Source of the DNA: Asterias rubens
Taxonomy: Eukaryota; Echinodermata; Asteroidea; Forcipulatida; Asteriidae
Length of the DNA stretch: 64,000 bases
Assembly: GCF_902459465.1 (NCBI RefSeq)
Contig: NC_047062.1
Coordinates: forward strand, 2,978,501-3,042,500
Reading direction: 5' to 3'
Shown one piece after another: positions 27,901 to 36,900 of the stretch. The notes below the pieces were generated by a model, which was not told the DNA's origin, made no database searches, and saw nothing but the letters and a program-made list of their open reading frames with translations. Both the position numbers and the translations under genes were made by a program. The first letter of the stretch is position 1. Every line of letters starts with the position of its first letter.

Positions 27901-30900
27901 GAGTACACGTTTGGTTCTACATACAAAATGATTCAGCAAAGATCATTATCCTAAATTCATATTTACAGAACAACTCATATGTACCATGTAAGCCCTTGCC
28001 ACAAGAGAAACCTGATAAAAAAAACTGTGCACTGCACAGAGTCTGCACTCATTGCAAGGCAACCTGTATTTTGAATACCTCTGTGGGTCATTTTTACTTT
28101 ATTATGTATTTTTAATTCTTGGTGCAATTTTTGTTTTATATAAGATCTTGTTTGGATTCTTTGTATTTGTTCGCCTACCAGCCTGTTTCAGCTATTTGCC
28201 ATTACAATTAACTTGACTTACTTTATTCATATTCTTTTGTGATCATATATTTTAACCCCATACATTCCTCATAGTTTTTAACATTAAAGGGAAGGTACAC
28301 ATTTGGTAATTGTCAAAGACCAGTCTTCTCACTTGGTGTATCCCATCATAACCATAAAATAACAAGCCTGTGAAAATTTGGGCTCAATTGGTCATCCAAG
28401 TTGCGAGAAAACGATGAAAGAAAAAACACCCTTGTTGGGCGAAATGGTGTGCTTTCAGATAAGAATAAAAGACTGTTAGCTAGAAGTCTTTTATTATTTT
28501 AGTGAGAAATTACCTCTTTCTCAAAAACTACGTTACTTCAAAGGAAGTCGTTTCCCACAATGTTTTATAACATCAACAGCTCTCCAATGCTTGTTACCAA
28601 GTCAGTTTTTAAGTTAATATTTGTTTTGAGTAATTACCAAATGTGTACCTTCCCTTTAATTGGTTTTATTATTCAATGTTGTTCAAATTTATCAGACTGA
28701 AAATCAACATTTTGAACAAACACACAAGGCCGCTGGACTTGTCCAGTCTTAATTCTGCTGGTCAGATGCTAAAAACAACTATGTAAATTTAGAGCCCTGA
28801 TGAGGGCATGGTTATGTTGTCACTTGTTTCCTTTTAACTTGTACTGTTATTGCACCACATTTTGTATTGATCCTCAGCCTAATAATAATTCATTCAAAAT
28901 ATTGATACTAATAGACTCAATATCTGGTGACTGAGACGTATTAGTGTGGGTTCGAAGCCCGGTCGTAACACTTGTGTCATTGAGCAAGACATTGAATTTA
29001 TTATTGCTTCCCTTAACCCAGGAGTAACCCATCATAGATACCTGTCTGTGTGGATATTTTTTATGACTATGACCCCATGTGCCCATTTGACTGTCAATGC
29101 TACACAATTATTTATCACACATCCAATAACCAAATAATTGCCAATAACAGAGAAAGAATCTGCTAGGGTCAAAACGTCAGGCCATCCGATTTTTTTCATT
29201 TTTTTTGTTCATTGATACCAAAATGTCCTTTTAGTAGGTAAGCAGTTCCCAACAGCTAATTCTATTTTCTCATAACAGGATGAATATGAAACCAAAAGAA
29301 CTGCTTGGTTTTGGATGTGGGTGGGAAAACCTACACAATCCGGTAGGGACTGAAAACCCAATCCAGATGCAAGGCTCTGATCACCGAGAGAAAAACCACT
29401 GAGCAGTCAGATCCCTAGACTTGACTCAAGTCCCAATCCTGTGAGAGTCCTTTTTATTTTCAGTCCCATTGCCTGATGACAGAAAACTTTTGCGTGGTCG
29501 GAATCCCCCAACCAGTTTGAACCTGTGCCCATTCTCGGGACTACAATAGCTCAATTTTGATGGTGAGGGCACACTATGGCCTGTTTGCTAGTTGGCGCGA
29601 TACTATTAGGGACCTCTCACATGAGAACGGGACTTGAATCAAGTCTACCTGATCCCTGATAAGAGATGCTCCAAGACTTCTCCTCACATCACTCAAGATC
29701 ATTCTTTAAATTAATTGAAGCAGTTAATGCCATCACTCCACATCAACCCACTTCATTCTGCCGCATTTTATTACTAAACAGCAAAATGCATTGCAATATT
29801 TCTCAGCTAAACGTCCCGTCCGAAGGACAAATAGCAATATTTCTCAGTAAAAAATGCCACATGGTAAAAACACTGATTCTAAACAACATGTTAATGTCTG
29901 TATTTACTTCATGGTATTTTTCCTTGTGTGATATACTTTCCATTATTAATGTTATTTTTTGCTTTACATCTCTGGTGATAAAACCAAGTATTTCTATATA
30001 GCTCCCAGGCATGAGGGACACCTGTAAACAAGGGTGCTTGCAAAGAACCAGAAACACCAGGGTTAACCCCTACTCTGGCTTTCAAAGGGGCCATCCACAG
30101 CGAACATCCCAACAATTTCCATCATGTAAAAATGAAATCCAAACATAATTTCAGTTCAGAAAAAAATCTTGTTTGGCAGATACATGTAGACATGCATGCA
30201 CCTTTTAATAATATATTAATAAATACCCCAGACAGTTTCGCTACTCCTATTGGTAGAGAGCACGTCACGTGGGGGTGTTTAAACGGTTGTTAATCACCAG
30301 CTGGAGCTGTTTATAACTGGCTGGATTCCGCGTGTCGGGCGCGCGCGTAGGCCAATATTATCACGCGGAAGCCAACTAATAGCTATTATTAACAGCACGT
30401 AATCTATTGCGTACACACAACCCACGCGCATCAAACAGATTCTTCACAAAGTTTTTTTTTTTTTTTTTTTTTTTTTTTCGAATTTTCAAGTGTCAAAGTG
30501 TCTATAATTGTATTTTTTCACGTTTTTTAACAAAAGGGCATTAATGAATGGAAATAAAAGAGTAGTGACTCGTTCTTAAGCGTCCGTTTAAAACCATGAG
30601 GGCCGTTTAAGAACTTGTCGCTACCCTTTTATCCCTTATTTATTTCAATGAAGCAGGGTAATCGTAGACATTCTGTAAAACGAAAATTTCATCGCTTACT
30701 CTTGTGAGAATACAAAAGATGAAACTGTCTATATGGTAGTAATCCAAGTGAATCATTATTCAGCACAAAATAGGGAAAATGTGTTTTTTTAAGCTCCAAA
30801 ATTTCATTATTTGTTTCCGCAAAAATTCTACTCTCCTGATTTTTAATTAAATTCTTGATAACAAAAACATAAAACACAATCAAACAATCAATGAAACAAA

Positions 30901-33900
30901 ACTAATCAATGATGAATATTGGAAATTTTGTTTGAGTTTGTACGAACTGAGTTCATTAACCTTTTTAGTCAGTAAGATGTAAATGAAAAACAATTTCTTT
31001 TTTTTTTTATGTTGTTGCTGTTGCAATTGTTGTTGCTCATTTAGCATACCATGTGATATATGATTTAAGATCTACTACAGCAATGTAAATGTACATATGG
31101 GATATTTGTACACTTGCATTTTGTATTCCAAAACCTCTGTGTTTATTTTTGTTTCAAGGGGGTAGATTCCATTAATTTTGCAAATTTTCTAAGACTGCTA
31201 AAATGTTCTGCACTTTCAAAACAAAACTAAAATAGTCACAACTTTTGCAGTTTTTATCTCTTGTTAGAGTGATTACATAACGTACGATGGTTTGTTTTTT
31301 TTCCTACAAAGCCAAATCTTCAATTTTAAGAGAGAACAAAATCTACAAAAATCTACAAAAATCTACAAAAAATTGTGTTACATAAAAAAATTAATTGTTT
31401 ACTCCTTACTTTTTTGCTGTGTGCTTTCTGATTCTCTCTCGCATGTATTTATACTTGACTGCATTTTTACCTGTTCATGTATATTGTGTTGTATTGTCAA
31501 TTAACCTTCGATAAAGACTCTGGTATGTAATGGTTGATACAACAGGCTATTAACTATTTTTTTCATAAAATAATTCACTTGATTTCAACAATTGATGTAA
31601 AACGTTTTCAACGATGTATGATTTCTTAGAATAACTCAGGTGACTGATAAAAGGGCTTCCAAATTCCTACCTTAAGATCATCAAACAGTAGCTCCCAGGT
31701 TCTAATGATGGCATTAACTACTTTTTTATAAGGTTAAGTTTCTTTCAAAAGAAACCTTGTAAAAAAAAGTGTTTAAATAATAGCCTTTAATAGACATTTA
31801 TGATTTCCACTGACGATAACAAAACAATTTTTAACCAAACTACAATTGATCTGATTACAATTTCACATCACATAGTTTCTTCATAGAAACTATGCAGTTT
31901 TTTCTCCAGTAGACTTCCTTTTTTATTTGAAGAGGCTGTACTTGGTATGATTGTCACTCTTAAAAAGATAAGTCAAATATGAATTGGGTCTCAAAAACCT
32001 GATGAATTCATCACTGCAAAACCTATCTTTCTGAATGTTTGTATATAATTATACTCAGCGCCTTGAGTACCCTTGTTTGGTAAATACGTGCGCTATATAC
32101 GTAAGACTTTGATATTATTATTATTATTATTATTAATGTGCATGTAATTACATACAGGCTACTTGTTTCTTGTTTTGGGTGTTAAAAAGATCTCAGTGGT
32201 CTAGTTTGGTAAGACACTGCTCTAGAATTCGGTTCGGATCCAAATCGATTAATATTAAAATGCCTGTGATTTTCAGTAAAGTACCGAGTATACAGTGCTA
32301 ACACACGTCTGTGTACGGAGAAAACCAAAATCAATTTTCTTTATCCCCGTTGTAAATTTCCATCTATTAAAAAAGAACTTGTAATAATTCTCCTCTATTG
32401 TGATTTCAAATGAGAGCGTTTTTGCCGTATGGTTCTCTTTGTCGGGGAACTGTTTCTATTGTTTTAAGTCCTTCAATGAATTTGGAAAAACGGTGTAAAT
32501 TTTTATCCTGATGTACATAAGATAGCCCACTTTGCTTTAGACTAATGTTTGGTTCAATCAATCGCAAATGTTGTTTTGACCACTCCACTCCGCAAAAAGA
32601 AAAACACTGACTGTACAAGTACATCACACGCGTCTTCCGTTTCAGCAATCTAAACCAGAGCTTGGTCGTTCTACCTCCCTCCAAAATCATCCTGCCGCTC
32701 ATCTTTCCCGAACATCCTCCCCCAATCATCATCATCATCATCGTGTAATTGCAAATTTGCAATTAAATAAGATAGATTAGGTAGGTCTGCCTCTGCCCTG
32801 CCTCCAGCCTTCCAGGGTCCGCTAAGCTGTTGTCCTTGACCCTTCCTTTTACATCCTCCTACCCTCACTCTTCCACTCCCGATCTTCAGGCTTTCCTAAA
32901 GGATCATTCTTTATCTCTTCTTCCATTTCTAAATGGATGCTGCTATACTCCAAGACAGTCTATCCCCTTGGTACGAAGAGTTACGTACTTCCGGCTCTCA
33001 CAAGATAGGGCAAGCTAACCATGGACTCGTACAGGCTGCCTTGGATATGTACACACACTGTATACAAGCCACGTCTGTTAACTTGCATTACATTTCTGGC
33101 CACTGTTATCTTACTAAAAAAGAAGGGGAGGGCTTCAACAAAATATAGATAAATTCTAGTATCTCTTCTTTGATCTAAAAACACCAAAAGAAATCAGATT
33201 TAATTTTAACATTCTTAAAATTTAAAAGTGTTTGTATTCCGGTTTTGCCTAGTAAACTCAAACTTATTAACCCAATTAAAAACAAAGGTTCATGGAATTA
33301 TTATGGGGAATGAGATAGGATTCTCTTAGTGCTTGTTCAATTAAAAAAAATTTATGAGTTAAAGGCAGTGGACACTATTGGTAATTACTCAAAATAATTA
33401 TCAGCATAAAACCTCACTTGGTAACGAGTAATGGGGAGAGGTTGGCAGTATAAAACATTGAGAGAAATGGCTCCCTCTGAAGGGACGTAGTTTTCGAGAA
33501 AGAAGTAATTTTCCACGAATTTCATTTCGAGACATCAAGTTTAGAGTTGAGGTCTTGAAATCAAGCATCTGAAAGCACACAACTTCGTGTGATCATGTTG
33601 TTTTTTCTTTCATAGTTATCTCGCAACTCCGATGACCAATCAAGCTAAAATTTTCGCAGGTTTGTTATTTTATGTATATGTTGAGATACACCAAGTGAGA
33701 AGACTGGTCTTTGACAATTACCAATAGTGTCCATTGTCTTTAAACTGTCTAGAAAGCTCTTTCGCATAACGATGATCGTCTATTCTATTTCTACTGGTTC
33801 AAAATCTCTTGGAGACACATCTCTTTCTATAGCTGGTCCCAAACAGTGGAACTCTATCCCCATCAATATAAGGAAAGCTCTTTCTATCACCTTATTCAGG

Positions 33901-36900
33901 AAATGTCTTAAACCATTGTTTTTCATGTCACCCCAGTCTTTGTCTTCTTGTTTCTCGCCTTTTCCTTTTCAGTGCTTCAATAATTTTTGTAAAGGCGCTA
34001 TATAAATACATATTTATTATTATACATATACATGTATTATTTTTATTGAGAAATGAATTCTGGTCCAGTAAACATTTTGAGCTACAAGCTCTGTGGTCTT
34101 GTGGAATTTTACCCCAAATTCAAGCCTTGAACATGTTTTTCGCAGCTTTGTGTCTTCACCTCCTAAGATCTAATTCAGTCTTGATATTTTCTATAATCCT
34201 ATAAATCCCCAACACAATGGCTAAATAATAATTGCAAAATACATTGCAGCAAGTAGTACACGATGCACAGCGCTAATAAATACACCCCTGAATTCTGACA
34301 TTCGGTATGGGGGGGGGGGGGGGTACACAGGGACAGAGCAACCACTGCTGCTTCTGACGCCCCCTTAAACTGAGTTGTTTAATACAAAGCCGCGTACATG
34401 TAGTCGTGCTTTCAGAATCAATTAGTATTTGTGCATCTTTAATGCTGTTGTCTGTGGTGGTGGCTGAATGCTTTGGGCAATATCATCATCAAAGACAGGC
34501 CGTTTCTACCAAGTTAATTAATGTGCACACATCATGATTATAGGCCAAAGAAGACTGGGTTTGATACTACCATACAGCCTCTGCCAACACACGGGGCCCT
34601 AAGAACCACTGCATGAACATGCTATTATTAGTACCAGTTTGACAATACTTGCTGTACATGCAGTATCATGTCATTGAAATTACTGTAATTACAATTAGGG
34701 CGTAAATTCTACAACTGAAACAGCCATTTTGTTTTATTTACTAGTGTATTATACATGGCAAGTTGTGTTCAGGATAAATTGCCTTATTTGGTTGGCTGTT
34801 ATTTATTTTGTTAATTAAAAATTTATTGAATTCTTGGCGGGTATTTTTGAGAATAACTGTAGTACATGGTACTTTCAGGTTACCAAAGGATCCAACAGCA
34901 ATCAAGCCATTGCAAAAGACAACATGAAAAGAACTGAAAACTGGAAATATAACACATTCTACAAGTGCCAGAGTGTTCTCATTTATGTTTTGGGTTTTTT
35001 ATTTTTTTAGAAATGAATCAATCTTAGCGTCCAGCGTGACGTGGTCGAGCAAATAAGAGCATCGGATTCGAGCTCTGGTGTGTCTCATCAGCAGAGTGTG
35101 GGTTCGAGTCCCTGTCATGACATTATGTCATTTTAAAGCAATACATCCATTGCTGTGTCATTCTGATTGGACATAAAGCTGTAGGTCCATGTAGAATAAC
35201 CCAGAGGAGTTTTTAGTTTTATGGAAATTATTTAAAAGGTCTTATTTTGAAGATACTTTTAGATTACATGTATGTTGTCCGAAATGAAATATAAATTGAA
35301 TTAATGTCAGTCTTAGTCTGTCAACTTTCACCTGATTTTGATATTTTCTATTGTGTACATGGACCCAGTACAAGACTTGAAGTTTAACTCTGAACAGTCT
35401 AATATCCTTGTACTGCTAAAGTGAAGGATTCAGAAGGACTGGGGCAAGTAGGCCCAAAACAACAACAGCTGAAATCACAGGGTCAGTTACATGTACCAAT
35501 ATTGTCTAAAAGTCCAAACGATTTGATGTGGAGTGACATAGGAGAAGAGGATAATGGAGGAATTTGGCCACACGCTAGCCAATAAGCCATTTTGAGGTAT
35601 GGTGTCAGCACATAATGTAATAGGGCACTATTTGATTTGGGTAAATTTGTCTGAATATACCCAAACCGGTGTACTCTCGCTTCATTTTCACTGCGTACGT
35701 AGCACGTGGACCCTGATTTCTCAAAGTCTGCACGCAGTCGCAGTGAGTATGAACCGGCCATTATGTCCACCATACCTCAAAAAGTCCAATACCTGCAGGA
35801 AGTGAATACACGTGACAGGAAATTATAAAAGATACACAACTTGTATGGTAAAAACACAGGAACAATTAACATGCATGTTGAATGTTGAATGTGTACTTCA
35901 TCTTTCAAAATTGGACATAAACAAGATTTTGTTCAAATAAAGCAACTTTAGCAACAGCTACGACCATTGGCCGAGACGAAAACGTTGGAGTTTTGGACTT
36001 TTCGGCATTCCGGCCAGAGCTACTGCCATCAATTTGGACTGGATCTTAAACTGAATATTAAATGCAATTCTACCATTTCACTTCATTTCATTTATTCTGG
36101 TTGTGAAGCCAACGACTCTCAAAAAGCAAAATTTATTCCTGTACTAGCCGAGAACGATTCTTAGAACCCAATGGAGAGAAGACAAGGAAGGAAGTTTCAG
36201 TTTTAGATGTGGGAGGAAAACCTTCAGGGCTTGAATTTGACACTGGACCCCCAGGCCTGAGACCAGTGATTTTAGCCTTGGGCCTGTAGTGTAAACTAAG
36301 GCAATGTTTAACATCTCTAACAGAAAGAAATGATGTTCAAATGTTGACTTTGAGTCTAGTAAAACAATGATGTTGACTATCAAAACATTCTAATCCACAA
36401 CATAAATGAGATACTCTTGGTGCTTGTTCAAATAAAAATTGTACATTAAGTAGCGTGTTAAAAATCTGTGGAAAGTTCCTTCTTCAATGAAGATTTTGGT
36501 CTTGTGAAATAAATTCTTGTCCAGTACACATTTTAAGCTACACGCCCTGCAATCTTATGCCAGAGAATTGTTCCAGAGAAAACCAGTCAGGTAGGGACTG
36601 AGACCCCAATCAACATACATGTAGTGCCCGAGACCCAAATCAACATAGTGCCCACTAAGACTTAATGCCCACTACATCGGTGGGATTAGAACCAGTGTCC
36701 TATAGACGATGTGACCTATGCTTACATTCAAACCGCCCTCTGTTGAAAACAAAACACTGTATACGTCATGTTTCGCCGGGCAAAAAGACACGTAGTCATG
36801 GTAAGATTGCATACACTTTCTAGCTGGCTGCCAAAACACAGGTTTTGCCCGGAGGTATGCGCGCGAATCATGTTATGGTTTTCGTGTGATGTCAGGGGTC

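Noticed and set aside
32406..32762. 118-codon minus-strand frame in BPNT1 intron 1
   Set aside because: It starts in a CAT/ATG microsatellite and shows no recognisable domain or flanking exon signals.
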